NCBI GenBank assembly: GCA_965227145.1 | Contig: OZ245730.1 | Span: forward strand, 62,001-126,000 | Reading direction: 5' to 3' | DNA: 64,000 nt | Source of the DNA: JACKAQ01 sp965227145 | Lineage (GTDB): Bacteria; Calditrichota; Calditrichia; RBG-13-44-9; J075 | In this document: in pieces, positions 32,580-42,500 of the stretch | Position numbering within the stretch: the first letter of the stretch is position 1 | Layout: each line of letters opens with the position of its first letter | The notes under the pieces: model-generated | The model's input: the letters and a program-made list of their open reading frames with translations, nothing else | Database searches by the model: none | Told to the model about the DNA's origin: nothing | Program-made: the position numbers and the translations under genes

Positions 32580-34754
32580 ATGCGCAAACACCTGTTCATA
32601 TTGATGTTAAACGCGATGTTGATTTGCCGGATATCTGCACAAACTGCGGAAATTATCGGGCGAATTGTTGAAGCGGACGACCGTCCGCTCATCGGTGCAA
32701 ACGTCTATCTCGAAGGCACGATTCTCGGCAGCGCGACCGATAACGACGGCGTTTTCCAGATTTCAGGCGTTCCGGAAGGCCGCTATTCGCTGGTAGTTAA
32801 TTTGATCGGCTATCGCGAATATCGCAGCGAGATCAGCGTTAGCGGTACAGCGCGCATCGATGCCGGAACAATTGAACTTGCGCCAACGGTTATCGCCAAC
32901 GAGCCGGTAGTGGTCACCGCCGGAAAATATGAGCAGAAAATCCAGGATATTCCCGCCAGCATCAGCACCGTCAATCAGCAGGAATTGCAGGCGCGCAACA
33001 TCACCACTATCGATCAGGCGCTGGCGTATGTTTCCGGCGTTAACCTCAACGGCGGGCAGCTCAGCATTCGCGGCTCCACCGGATACAGTCGCGGCGCGGG
33101 CAGCCGGGTGCTGATGCTCATCGACGGCGTGCCGCTGCTCACGGCGGATACCCGGGACATCGTTTTCAGCGTGGTGCCCACTTATCTGCTGGATCATGTG
33201 GAAGTGCTCAAAGGCGCGGGATCTGCGTTGTATGGTTCCAGTGCCATCGGCGGCGTAATCAACGTGATTACCCGCGACATCGACGATTCACCGAAATTCC
33301 ATCTGCGAACCTACGGCGGCGTTTACAGCGCGCCGTCGCATGATCAATGGAAATGGACAGACGACAATCTGTTCACCAACGGCGTCAGCGCCAGCTATTC
33401 CCGTAAAATCAATAAAATTGGTGTGTTAGCCGGTGTTTCCCGCGACGAGGACGACGGCTATCAGCGCAACAATTGGAGCCGCCGCTGGTCCGGCAGCGGT
33501 AAATTGCAGTGGGAAATGTCGCCGTTTCAGCGGCTCACGCTGTCCGGCAATTATATGCATCAGCAGCGCGGAAATTTTTTGTACTGGCAGGATCAGCAGA
33601 ACGCGCTGGTGCCCGCATCCGGGCAGGAAGATGACGAAGTGGATTCCAAACGCTACTACCTCACCGCGATTTACCGGCACGTGATTTCCCCAAAACGATT
33701 CTGGACCTTTCGCGGGGTGTGGTTCCGCAACCGCGTCGGCGATTCAGTCAGCGAAGATGCATCAGAAGTGGTCGCCATCGCCAAAACGCTCAACGGCGAG
33801 CTGCAATACAATACCCAAATCGGCAATATTTTTATGACGATGGGCGGTGAGGGCAACTGGAGCTCCATCGATTCGGATCGTTTTGGTGAGCACGACGGCG
33901 TTGGCGGCGCACTTTATCAGCAAGCGGAAATTCCGCTGTCCGAGCGCTGGAAAGCTACGGTTGGCTGGCGGCTGGATTATTTTGATATCGATTCGCTGGA
34001 GTCGTCCAACATTCGCTGGAATCCCAAATTGGGCATCGTTTTTCAACCGGTTGTTGGCACTGCTATTCGTGCGGCGGCGGGTACCGGATTTCGTGCGCCG
34101 TCGATGGCGGAAGCGTTTACCTCGACCATCGCCAGCGGCATTCGCATCGTGCCAAATACGCAGTTGAATCCGGAAAAAAGCGTGTATTTCGAACTCGGAT
34201 TGAACCGGATTTTCGGCACTTCGATGATCGCGGATGTTGCCGCGTTTTACAACCGGTTCGAGGATTTGATCGAACCGGGATTTCTCCCGCGCGGTGTGAT
34301 CCAATTTAATAACGTATTTGATGCCCGGATTGCCGGCGTCGAAACCGCGCTGAACGGGCAATTTTGGCGACGTAAACTACAGTGGGGCACCGGATATTCA
34401 TATGTCGAATCGCGAAATGAGGTGATCGACGATTATCTCGAATTCCGTCCGCGACATATTTTTTATGGGAAATTGCAGGGGAATTTTGGTGCGCTGCGAC
34501 TCGGCGGGGATTATCGCTATGTCAGCAAATACGATCGTGTGAATCGCAGTTTGGAGCTGTTCATCTCCGATGCGGATACGCGGGTTGCCGCGCACGTGGT
34601 TGATTTGCGGGCGGGCGCCGCGCTGGATTTCAGCGGAACGCCGATGAATATTTCGCTGCAGCTCAAAAATGCGCTGAACTATAATTATCTGGATTTTGTC
34701 GGTTCGCTCGCACCGCCGCGCCGCATCGAACTGACGTTGGATACCGTTTTCTGA
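32580..34754 (+). CDS. TonB-dependent outer-membrane receptor with carboxypeptidase-like N-domain
   Basis: The ATG at 32580 was chosen over a TTG three bases before it; GGAG lies seven bases upstream. A signal peptide is followed by a carboxypeptidase-regulatory-like domain at about 22-105 (GRIVEADDRPLIGANVYLEG). The plug domain runs about 110-235 (IQDIPASISTVNQQEL, LSIRGSTGYSRGAGS, ALYGSSAIGGVINVI). The rest is a 22-strand-type barrel ending in a strand with aromatic C terminus (RIELTLDTVF). Length 724 fits small-ligand receptors (siderophore or vitamin). The substrate is not indicated by neighbours, which are a lipoprotein and a DUF4397 surface protein. No TonB or ExbB/D gene is in the window. 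Confidence 0.92.
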   Translation: MRKHLFILMLNAMLICRISAQTAEIIGRIVEADDRPLIGANVYLEGTILGSATDNDGVFQISGVPEGRYSLVVNLIGYREYRSEISVSGTARIDAGTIELAPTVIANEPVVVTAGKYEQKIQDIPASISTVNQQELQARNITTIDQALAYVSGVNLNGGQLSIRGSTGYSRGAGSRVLMLIDGVPLLTADTRDIVFSVVPTYLLDHVEVLKGAGSALYGSSAIGGVINVITRDIDDSPKFHLRTYGGVYSAPSHDQWKWTDDNLFTNGVSASYSRKINKIGVLAGVSRDEDDGYQRNNWSRRWSGSGKLQWEMSPFQRLTLSGNYMHQQRGNFLYWQDQQNALVPASGQEDDEVDSKRYYLTAIYRHVISPKRFWTFRGVWFRNRVGDSVSEDASEVVAIAKTLNGELQYNTQIGNIFMTMGGEGNWSSIDSDRFGEHDGVGGALYQQAEIPLSERWKATVGWRLDYFDIDSLESSNIRWNPKLGIVFQPVVGTAIRAAAGTGFRAPSMAEAFTSTIASGIRIVPNTQLNPEKSVYFELGLNRIFGTSMIADVAAFYNRFEDLIEPGFLPRGVIQFNNVFDARIAGVETALNGQFWRRKLQWGTGYSYVESRNEVIDDYLEFRPRHIFYGKLQGNFGALRLGGDYRYVSKYDRVNRSLELFISDADTRVAAHVVDLRAGAALDFSGTPMNISLQLKNALNYNYLDFVGSLAPPRRIELTLDTVF

Positions 34755-34761
34755 TCGAACA

Positions 34762-35358
34762 TCAGCGCAAATTGAATCGTTCCACCAACACCTCTTTCGC
34801 AGCCAAAAACGCCTTCGCGCGATGACTGATGCGGTTTTTCACCGCCGCGCCAAGCTCCGCAAATGTTTCCGAATAATCTTCCGGCACGAATAGCGGATCG
34901 TAGCCGAACCCGCCGTCCCCGCGAAATTCAGCGATAATGTTGCCTCTCACAATCCCTTCGACGGTCGTTTCCCAGCCATCTGCGACAATCGCCACCACAC
35001 AGCGAAATTGCGCACCGCGTTTTTCCGGCGGCACCTGCGCCAATTCCCAGAGCAGCTTTTCGTTGTTCGCCGCGGTAATTTTGGCTTCGCCGGCGTAACG
35101 GGCGGAATAGACACCGGGCGCGCCGTTCAACGTGTCCACTTCCAACCCGGAATCGTCGGACAGCGTGAGCAATCCGCTTTGACGATGCACTTCCCGCGCT
35201 TTCAGCAGCGCGTTTTCTTCAAATGTGCTGCCGGTTTCTTCCACCTCTGCGATGTCCGGGAAATCGTCCATCGACCGCAGTTGAATGGGCAAGCCTTTCA
35301 AAATTTCCCGGATTTCTACAATTTTATGTTGGTTGTGCGATGCGAGCAAAATTTCCAT
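34762..35358 (-). CDS. rdgB: XTP/dITP pyrophosphatase (RdgB/HAM1 family)
   Basis: This enzyme hydrolyses non-canonical purine triphosphates (dITP, XTP) to the monophosphate, keeping deaminated bases out of DNA. The family signatures are present: SHNQHKIVEI near residue 7, GSTFEENALLKA, LTLSDDSGLEVDTLNGAPGVYSARYAG-type core (DDSGLEVD near 67) and FGYDPLFVP, then AVKNRISHRAKA. Length 198 is normal. It starts immediately after the stop of the CYTH gene, so the two form an operon. It converges on the TonB receptor gene with seven bases between the stops. Confidence 0.95.
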   Translation of the reverse strand: MEILLASHNQHKIVEIREILKGLPIQLRSMDDFPDIAEVEETGSTFEENALLKAREVHRQSGLLTLSDDSGLEVDTLNGAPGVYSARYAGEAKITAANNEKLLWELAQVPPEKRGAQFRCVVAIVADGWETTVEGIVRGNIIAEFRGDGGFGYDPLFVPEDYSETFAELGAAVKNRISHRAKAFLAAKEVLVERFNLR

Positions 35359-35892
35359 TTACGCTCCTTTTTGGATTGATGGGTACGCGAGTAACAAATT
35401 CAAATATCCGCCGGATTCCGCCGCCGCCAGATACGGTTGCAGCAATTGGATAATTTCATCGAGATGGCGTTGCGCGGTTGCAGCGTCGCAGCTTTCGCTG
35501 ATCACCGATTCGAACTCCACGAAATCGCCGAGCAGCGCAACTGCGTCGAGATGAATCCGCACATTTTTCCAGAGAAACAGCGTGCGGTTTTTTTCTACTG
35601 TTGCCAGAACCTTATGTTTTTGTTGAAGTTCCGCGATCGTTTGTTCGGCATCGTCGAGCATTTCAATGGAATAATCGCTAATGCGCGTTTCGGCAACATC
35701 CGGGCGAAAATAGCGAATCAGGTGCGTTTGCTGCTCATCCTGAATGCGAATTTTCAGCCGTCCCTCCGGAACGGCAAAATATATATCGCGCTGGTGATGC
35801 CGGAATTCGTGGGTCATTTTCAACGAATTCACTAAAAAATGTTGCAATTCCACCAATTTTTCAGTGTGGTATTTGATCTCGATATTCTGCAT
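35359..35892 (-). CDS. CYTH-domain protein (class IV adenylate cyclase-like)
   Basis: The ATG at 35892 was chosen: AAAGGA lies just upstream and the product begins MQNIEIKYH, the CYTH start motif (ExExK-like). CYTH proteins bind triphosphate-containing substrates in a tunnel fold; members are adenylate cyclases, thiamine triphosphatases or polyphosphatases. Other pieces are GRLKIRIQDEQQTHLIRYFRPD and HLDAVALLGDFVEFESV, with the Arg/Lys and Glu residues that line such a tunnel. Length 177 is normal. It directly abuts rdgB (stop and start are adjacent), which hints at a shared task in nucleotide or polyphosphate metabolism, though this is inference. Confidence 0.85.
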   Translation of the reverse strand: MQNIEIKYHTEKLVELQHFLVNSLKMTHEFRHHQRDIYFAVPEGRLKIRIQDEQQTHLIRYFRPDVAETRISDYSIEMLDDAEQTIAELQQKHKVLATVEKNRTLFLWKNVRIHLDAVALLGDFVEFESVISESCDAATAQRHLDEIIQLLQPYLAAAESGGYLNLLLAYPSIQKGA

Positions 35893-35997
35893 TTTTTCCT
35901 TTCGGTTCAGAAAATGATAGTTCGAAAGCACCAAAAATACAATAAAAATTGAATTTCCGGTGCAGCAGCATAAAACCGGTCAAACGTTTTTTTTGCT

Positions 35998-36025
35998 TTG
36001 ATTTGGATAAGCGGCAAATTATATT
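35998..36025 (+). promoter_or_regulatory. Candidate sigma-70 promoter for tRNA-Pro/Arg
   Basis: TTGATT and TATATT are separated by 16 bases, 37 bases upstream of tRNA-Pro. The -10 hexamer is the same as in the two stronger tRNA promoters downstream; the -35 is weaker. Confidence 0.5.
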
Positions 36026-36061
36026 CTTCGTCTGTCGACTAAAAATCATCACATCTAATAT

Positions 36062-36138
<77 letters not shown>

Positions 36139-36147
36139 TTTTTTGAC

Positions 36148-36220
36148 GCTCCCTTAGCTCAATGGATAGAGCAGCAGCCTTCTAAGCTGTTGGTTAGAGG
36201 TTCGAATCCTCTAGGGAGCG
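36148..36220 (+). tRNA. tRNA-Arg (anticodon TCT)
   Basis: Acceptor stem GCTCCCT/AGGGAGC with discriminator G. The anticodon stem GCAGC/GCTGT encloses CTTCTAA, so the anticodon is TCT, reading AGA. The T-loop is GGTTCGAATCC. No CCA is encoded. It starts nine bases after tRNA-Pro, so the two are probably one transcript. Confidence 0.97.
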
Positions 36221-36238
36221 CTGATAATTTTTAACTTG

Positions 36239-36267
36239 TTGACAGACGGAAATATTTTCTATATATT
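36239..36267 (+). promoter_or_regulatory. Strong sigma-70 promoter for tRNA-His
   Basis: A consensus TTGACA -35 is followed by exactly 17 bases and TATATT. Transcription would start about nine bases before the tRNA. Confidence 0.85.
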
Positions 36268-36283
36268 TTGCGCGCTTTTCATG

Positions 36284-36357
36284 GTGGGTGTAGCTCAGTT
36301 GGTTAGAGCACCAGGTTGTGGCCCTGGGGGTCGTGGGTTCAATTCCCATCACTCACC
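36284..36357 (+). tRNA. tRNA-His (anticodon GTG)
   Basis: Acceptor stem GTGGGTG/CACTCAC, anticodon loop TTGTGGC in CAGG...CCTG giving GTG, and T-arm GTGGGTTCAATTCCCAT. A G at 36283 provides the extra G-1 that pairs with C73, the identity element of tRNA-His. CCA is not encoded in full. Confidence 0.97.
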
Positions 36358-36368
36358 CAAAAAAAATC

Positions 36369-36397
36369 TTGACAAGTCCCAAATCGACATTTATATT
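36369..36397 (+). promoter_or_regulatory. Strong sigma-70 promoter for tRNA-Glu
   Basis: The same TTGACA, 17-base gap and TATATT as before tRNA-His, ending 25 bases before tRNA-Glu. A CCCAAAT/ATTTGGG stem followed by GCTCTTTTT overlaps it (36378-36409), which could end the tRNA-His transcript. Confidence 0.85.
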
Positions 36398-36422
36398 TGG
36401 GGCTCTTTTTGAGAACAGAAAC

Positions 36423-36495
36423 GCTCCCATCGTCTAGAGGCCTAGGACACTGGCCTTTCACGCCGGTAACAGGGGTTCGAATCCCCTTGGGAGCG
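36423..36495 (+). tRNA. tRNA-Glu (anticodon TTC)
   Basis: Acceptor stem GCTCCCA/TGGGAGC with discriminator G, anticodon loop CTTTCAC in CTGGC...GCCGG giving TTC, and T-loop GGTTCGAATCC. CCA is not encoded. It is followed directly by a terminator. Confidence 0.97.
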
Positions 36496-36507
36496 CGCAA
36501 AAGAAAA

Positions 36508-36536
36508 GGCGGAAATGAAATCATTTTCGCCTTTTT
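36508..36536 (+). terminator. Rho-independent terminator after tRNA-Glu
   Basis: GGCGGAAATGA pairs with TCATTTTCGCC (one G-T pair) and is followed by TTTTTC. It ends the tRNA cluster. Confidence 0.85.
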
Positions 36537-36844
36537 CTATTTAAAGCCTGAACGGATGTGGTTTTGGTTGTATATTTCCTGGCTCAAATTGAACGATGAA
36601 AACAGTCCGGCATTATCCACCGCAGATCAAGATAGATCGTTGTTACTACTCCAAACTATTACTCTTCTGACACAAAGAAAAAAATCCAAAATTATAATAA
36701 TCTTGTAAAAATCTAAAATTATTGTTAGTATATTATTGTTCACTATTTTGCTTTTGTATTCAGACAAAATGCAGAAAATCCGGGAAGCCCCGAGCTATTC
36801 AGCAGTTTTTAAGCCCAACGATAACAAATGAAGGATGATATATA
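36537..36844 (+). other. AT-rich gene-free region before the RND operon
   Basis: About 300 bases with no supported gene. A weak promoter-like pair is TTGTTA (36722-36727), a 16-base gap and TATTTT (36744-36749), roughly 95 bases before the TolC-like gene, which needs a promoter here. No clear operator repeat was seen. Confidence 0.35.
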
Positions 36845-38446
36845 ATGTTAAACAAAATTGCCCGATGGCGTAGCCAAACGGGAAAATCCTTGTTGATGCT
36901 GTGCTGCATTCTGGCAAGTGTCAATGGTCAGGATGTTGAGCACCGGCAACCCGCTAATCCGGATAGCGCGCTGGCAAATATTCTCGGACAAATGCGCGGT
37001 GCCCCGCTTTCGCTGGCAGATGCACAGCAAAAAGCATTGCAAAACAATGCCTCATTGCGACAGGCTGATGCCGTTCGCAATGCCGCAAACGCAACGGTGC
37101 GGCGGGAAAAAGGTGCATTTGATCCGGAGGTGTTTGTCAGTTTTACCCATCAGGATGATAATCAGCCGACTGCATCATTCTTTTCCGGTGCATCGGTTTT
37201 GGAAACGCAGCAAACCACCACCCGGGGCGGTTTGCGCTGGCAGTTGCCGACCGGAACCGAGCTTGAAGCCGCAGTCAACAATGTGCGATTGAAAACCAAT
37301 TCCGGCTTTGCATTTCTCAATCCGCAATACACGGCGTTTGGGAGCCTGACGGTTCGGCAATCGCTACTAAGCGGATTTTGGCGCTCCGGTCGCAAATCGT
37401 TATCGCGCGCAGAGCGCGAACGGGATGCCGCACAGGCGCGATACAATCAGGCTGTTGCGGATGCAGAAGCGAATGTCGCTCTCAAATATTGGGATTTATA
37501 TGCCGCTGAACGCGATTTCGCGGTGCAACAACTCGTTCGCGATCGGGCCAATGCGTTGCTGTCGGAAGCGATCGTTCGCTCCAAAGCCGGTTTGGTGGGA
37601 CCCAATCAGGTTGCGAATGCCCGGGTATTTTTGGCAGAACAGGAGCTGGCGGTCATTGACCGGGAAGAGCAACTGGATCAAATTTCCGATGAACTGGCTT
37701 CGCTGATCGGCGAGCGGCCGACGGGTGACCAGCGCCGCTATCGCGCACTGGATCGACCGCCGGGCAATTTCCAAATAGCAGATGTGAATGATATTTTAAA
37801 TGAAGCATTTACCCGGAATCTCGATTTGCAGGCTGCCCAAAAAGATATTGAATCGCTGAAAGTGCTGTCGCGGGCTGCCGGATGGGAAGCTCTGCCCAGT
37901 GTTGATTTGGTCGGCACTCTTGGCGGCAACGGACTTTCTGGATCGGCGCAAAATGTTGTTTTCGGCGGCGATACGCTGCGAACCACGCGTTCCGGCACCA
38001 ACGGCGACGCACTCAGCGAAGCCATCCAAAGAGAATTCCCCAGTTGGAGCGTGGGTGTGGAAGTTCGCATTCCGATCGGGATGCGCAGCGGACGCGCCGA
38101 GCGCGATCGTTTGAAAGCGCAGGTTGTGCAATCGCAGGAGCGCTATATCGCTTTAAAGCGTGATTTGGAAGATCGGGTGCTCGCCAGTTATCGAGAACTT
38201 GCGCATGGTGCGCAACGCGTAGAATTTGCGCGCAGTGGTGTGGCAGCCGCACAGGAACAGGTTCGCATCGGTATGATTGAATACCGGAACGGACGCGCCA
38301 CCGCATTTGAATTGGTACGGCTGGCAGCCGATTTGGCATTGTCCCAACAGCGATATTCGCAGGCGCTGGTTCGCAACGCCAAAGCTGCCGCAACATTAAA
38401 ACAACTTACTGCAGGTGCTTATCCTGCAAGTTTTGACAACCGGTAA
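36845..38446 (+). CDS. TolC-family outer-membrane efflux protein
   Basis: The outer-membrane exit duct of the RND pump encoded by the next two genes. A signal peptide (SLLMLCCILASVNGQ) precedes two OEP repeats. Typical TolC stretches are LADAQQKALQNNASLRQADAV, a long coiled region at about 170-270 (ERDAAQARYNQAVADAEANV) and its repeat near the C terminus (AAQEQVRIGMIEYRNGRATAFEL). Length 533 is slightly above the norm. The gene starts a three-gene plus-strand operon: 12 bases to the adaptor, 48 more to the pump. Confidence 0.9.
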   Translation: MLNKIARWRSQTGKSLLMLCCILASVNGQDVEHRQPANPDSALANILGQMRGAPLSLADAQQKALQNNASLRQADAVRNAANATVRREKGAFDPEVFVSFTHQDDNQPTASFFSGASVLETQQTTTRGGLRWQLPTGTELEAAVNNVRLKTNSGFAFLNPQYTAFGSLTVRQSLLSGFWRSGRKSLSRAERERDAAQARYNQAVADAEANVALKYWDLYAAERDFAVQQLVRDRANALLSEAIVRSKAGLVGPNQVANARVFLAEQELAVIDREEQLDQISDELASLIGERPTGDQRRYRALDRPPGNFQIADVNDILNEAFTRNLDLQAAQKDIESLKVLSRAAGWEALPSVDLVGTLGGNGLSGSAQNVVFGGDTLRTTRSGTNGDALSEAIQREFPSWSVGVEVRIPIGMRSGRAERDRLKAQVVQSQERYIALKRDLEDRVLASYRELAHGAQRVEFARSGVAAAQEQVRIGMIEYRNGRATAFELVRLAADLALSQQRYSQALVRNAKAAATLKQLTAGAYPASFDNR

Positions 38447-38458
38447 GGAGAACTTTTC

Positions 38459-39538
38459 ATGTTCAACATTAAACATATATTTATTGGGGCAGGGTTGGCG
38501 TTGCTGTTGGCTGCAATGGTCAGTTGCGGCGGTGGTCCGGGCGGTGCGCAGGGCGGTGGTTTTGCCATGCCGCCGACACCGGTGGAAGTTGCCGTTGTTC
38601 AGCCCCGGGATATTTCAGATAAATTTGAAGTTGTCGGCACTATTGAAGCTGAAAAAGCTGTAACCATCGTTTCCGAAATCGATGGCGCAGTCATCAGCAT
38701 TCCATTTAAAGAAGGCGATTATCTGCCGAAAGGCGCGCTGATTGCGCTGATCGATACCACTCAGCTTGCCGCGGAAATGCGGCGTGCGGAGGCGTTGGTC
38801 GCGCAAAGCCGCAATTCTTACGAGCGGATAAAATCGGTTGTGGCGCAAAACGCCGGCGCACCGCAGGATCTCGATGATGCCGCCGCCACGCTGAAAGTCG
38901 CGGAAGCAAACCTCGCGCTGGCAGCCGCACGATTTGCAAAAACCCGCATTATCGCACCGTTTTCGGGAATGGTGGGGGCGCGCAAAGTGAGTCCGGGCGC
39001 TTTTTTGCGCGGCGGACAAGCCATTACCGAAATGGCAAATATCGACGAGTTGCGGGTGTATTTCTCTGCGCCGGAGCGATTTTTGGGACAGCTCAGTCGC
39101 GGTGCCGAAGTGAAAATTTCGACCACTGCTTTTCCGGGTGTTGAGCAAAGCGGGAAAATCGAAGTGATTGAACCGACGCTGGATGCGGCAACCCGCAGCG
39201 TTCGTATTATTGCCAAAGTGACCAACGCCGGACGAAAACTCCGCCCGGGAATGTCTGCAGATGTCACCGCAATTCTCAGCGAACGCCCGAATGCGCTGGC
39301 AATTCCCAACGAATCCGTTTTTGTAAATGGCGATCAGGCATTTGTTTTTATTGTAAAAGATGACAGCACGGTTGCCCGTGCGGCGATTTCGCTCGGCACC
39401 CGGCTTTCCGATGTCGTGGAAGTTTTGGACGGGCTGCAATCCGGTCAACGCATCGTTCGTGCCGGTCACCAAAAGCTGTACGACGGCGCGAAAGTAATGC
39501 CGGTTATCAGCCAGGCTGAGCAATCGGCAGCCAAATAA
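38459..39538 (+). CDS. RND efflux periplasmic adaptor (MFP, HlyD family), lipoprotein
   Basis: Links the inner-membrane pump to the TolC-like duct. A lipoprotein signal ends in LLLAAMVSC, with Cys at about 22 as the lipid site, then a Gly-rich linker. The lipoyl halves are VTIVSEIDGAVISIPFKEGD and AKTRIIAPFSGMVGARKVSPG, flanking a short helical hairpin (AEALVAQSRNSYERIKSVV). Beta-barrel and membrane-proximal domains follow (RAAISLGTRLSDVVEVLDGL). At 359 residues it is like MexA/AcrA. An AAGGAG site lies upstream. It is in the TolC-MFP-RND operon. Confidence 0.92.
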   Translation: MFNIKHIFIGAGLALLLAAMVSCGGGPGGAQGGGFAMPPTPVEVAVVQPRDISDKFEVVGTIEAEKAVTIVSEIDGAVISIPFKEGDYLPKGALIALIDTTQLAAEMRRAEALVAQSRNSYERIKSVVAQNAGAPQDLDDAAATLKVAEANLALAAARFAKTRIIAPFSGMVGARKVSPGAFLRGGQAITEMANIDELRVYFSAPERFLGQLSRGAEVKISTTAFPGVEQSGKIEVIEPTLDAATRSVRIIAKVTNAGRKLRPGMSADVTAILSERPNALAIPNESVFVNGDQAFVFIVKDDSTVARAAISLGTRLSDVVEVLDGLQSGQRIVRAGHQKLYDGAKVMPVISQAEQSAAK

Positions 39539-39586
39539 GTTGGTTTTCAACACATAACAATCATCACTATTTAGGAAGCTATTCCC

Positions 39587-42500
39587 ATGAAAATCAGTGA
39601 TTTATCTATAAAGCGCCCGGTGTTGGCATCCGTAATGAGTCTGACAATTTTATTGTTCGGGATCATCTCGTTTACCCGACTGCCGGTGCGCGAATACCCG
39701 GATATCGATCCGCCGATCATTTCCGTGGTAACTTTTTATCGCGGCGCAAGCCCGAGCGTGGTGGAAACGGAAATCACCAATATTCTGGAAGAGCAGTTCG
39801 CAACACTGGAAGGGGTGAAAACCCTCACATCGTCCAGTCAGGAACAGGGTTCGGTAATTACCATCGAGTTCGAACTGAGCCGCAATGTTGATGAAGCGGC
39901 AAACGATGTTCGCGATCGTGTGTCGCGGATTCGCGGAGAGCTTCCCCGGGAAGTGGACGATCCGGTCATCTCCAAAGTGGACGCAAACGCGCAGGCGATT
40001 GTCTGGCTGGCGCTTTCGAGCGATCGCCACAGCGGACTGGAGTTGAGCGACATTGCCGATCGGGTGCTAAAGGAACGGATCCAGCGATTGCCGGGCGTCG
40101 GATCGGTCATCATCGGTGGCGAGCGCCGTTATGCCATGCGCATCTGGCTGAATCCGTTGCGGATGGCCGCGTTCAACCTGACCACGCAGGATGTCGAAGC
40201 TGCTATCCGGCGGGAAAATGCCGAAATTCCCGGTGGACGGGTGGAGGGCGCCGAGCGTGAATTTGCAGTGAGAACCCGTGGCGAACTGAACACGCCGGAG
40301 GAATTTGCCAATATCATCGTTTCGCAAAATGAGGGCGATCGCGTGCGGTTGGGCGATGTTGCCGATGTGCAGGTTGGTGCAGAAGATGAACGCAGTCTGG
40401 CGAGATTCAACGGTCGCCCGGCGGTCGGATTGGGCATTGTGAAACAATCCAAAGCCAGTACGGTAAATGTTGCCGATGTTGTCCGCGCAACGCTCGATGA
40501 ATTACGCGCCAGCATGCCGGAAGGCATTGAGCTGGATGTGGCGTTCGATTCTTCAATTTTTATCAAAGATTCTATCAACGAAGTGGCGGAAACCATTCTC
40601 ATCGCGATGGTGTTGGTAATTTTGGTGGTGCTGGCATTTTTGAAAAGCTTTCGCGCAACGCTGATTCCAACTGTCGCCATTCCCATTTCGATCATCGGGG
40701 CGTTTGTTTCCGCGTTTTTCTTTGGATTCACGATCAATATTTTGACACTGCTCGCGCTGGTTTTAGCCATCGGTTTGGTGGTGGATGATGCCATTGTGGT
40801 GCTGGAAAATATTTATCGCCACATGGAAATGGGCAAAGATCGCTGGCAGGCAGCGCTCGACGGCACCCGGGAAATCGGGTTTGCTGTGCTCGCCACAACC
40901 ATTTCGTTAGTGGCTGTTTTTGTGCCGGTTGCCTTTCTCACCGGATCAGTGGGACGTTTGTTCAACGAATTTGGGCTGATGCTGGCCGTGGCGATTTTGA
41001 TTTCCGGTTTTGTTGCATTAACCCTCTCGCCCATGCTGGCATCAAAATTTTTGAAACCGCTGCACGGCACCGGAGAAAGCTGGGCCAGCCGTTCGTTCGA
41101 TGCTTTTTTTGATAAAATGAATCGCATTTATGAAAACATTTTGAAATGGTCGCTGGCGCATCCGGCAGTGTTGGTGTTTGCCGCGGTGCTTTTGGTGGCG
41201 GTTAGCGCTGTTTTGTTCAAAATGATGCCGAGCGAACTGGTGCCGACCGAAGATCGCGGTATTGCCTTTGGCATCGTTATCGCGCCGGAAGGCTCCACTT
41301 TGGATTACACCGACCGGTACATGCGGCAGGTGGAATCCCGGTTGCTGCCCCTGCCCGAAAGAAAAGGTGTTTTTACTGCGCTGGGATTAGGGTTTGGCGG
41401 TCCGGGACGCGTCACAAACGGCTTCCTGTTTGTGGGGCTCAAACCGCGCGATGAACGCCAACGCAGTCAGCAGGAAATTGTGCAATCGCTGTTTCCGCAA
41501 TTGCTGTCCATTCCCGGTGTGCTGGCGTTTGTAATTAATCCGCCGAGTTTGGGCGGGCGTTTTTCTTCGAGCCCTGTGGAATATGTGCTTCAGGCAGATA
41601 ATTACGAACAATTGAATCAGGCTGTGCAAACCATGATGGGAAAAGCATCGGAGCTTGGTTATCTGGTCAATCTGGATTCCGATTTGCGGCTGAACAAACC
41701 GCAACTGGATATCACAATTGACCGGGAGCGCGCCGCCGGTTTGGGCGTTTCGGTGACGGATATCGGCTTGACGCTGGAAACATTTCTCGGCGGACGCGTC
41801 GTGACCAATTTCAAACGTGGTGCCAAACAATATGACGTTATCGTGCAGATGAAGCCATCGGATCGGTCGCGCCCGGATGCGATCGACGATATTTACATCC
41901 GCAGTTCGGATGGTTTGGTGCAGCTGGCCAATGTTGTGAAAATTCGCGAAACCGTATCGCCGAAAGAGTTGAACCATTACAACCGGGTGCGGTCCGCAAC
42001 CATCAGCGCCAATCTTGTTCCCGGCGTAAGCCTCGGAGATGCGTTGGATGATCTCGACGAAATTGCCGCCAGCGCGCTGCCGGCCGGCATCAATCGCGAA
42101 TATGCGGGGCAATCGCTGGAATTCAAATCGTCCAGCGGAACGCTCTATTTTATGTTTATGTTGGCAATTGTGTTTATTTATCTGGTGTTGGCTGCCCAGT
42201 TCGAAAGCTTTGTGCACCCGTTCACCATCCTGCTTTCTGTGCCGCTGGCGGTGTTCGGTGCATTGCTTTCGCTGTTCGTTTTTGGGGAAACGCTGAATAT
42301 TTATTCGCAGATCGGGCTGATCATGCTCGTCGGTTTGGTGACCAAAAACTCAATATTGATTGTGGAGTTTTCCAACCAGCTCCGCGAACGCGGATTAGCC
42401 GTTGGCGCGGCTGTTCTGGAGGCTGCAACCATTCGGCTCCGCCCGATTTTGATGACATCTTTTGCAACTATTTTTGGCGTTTTGCCGATTGCCATTGGCT

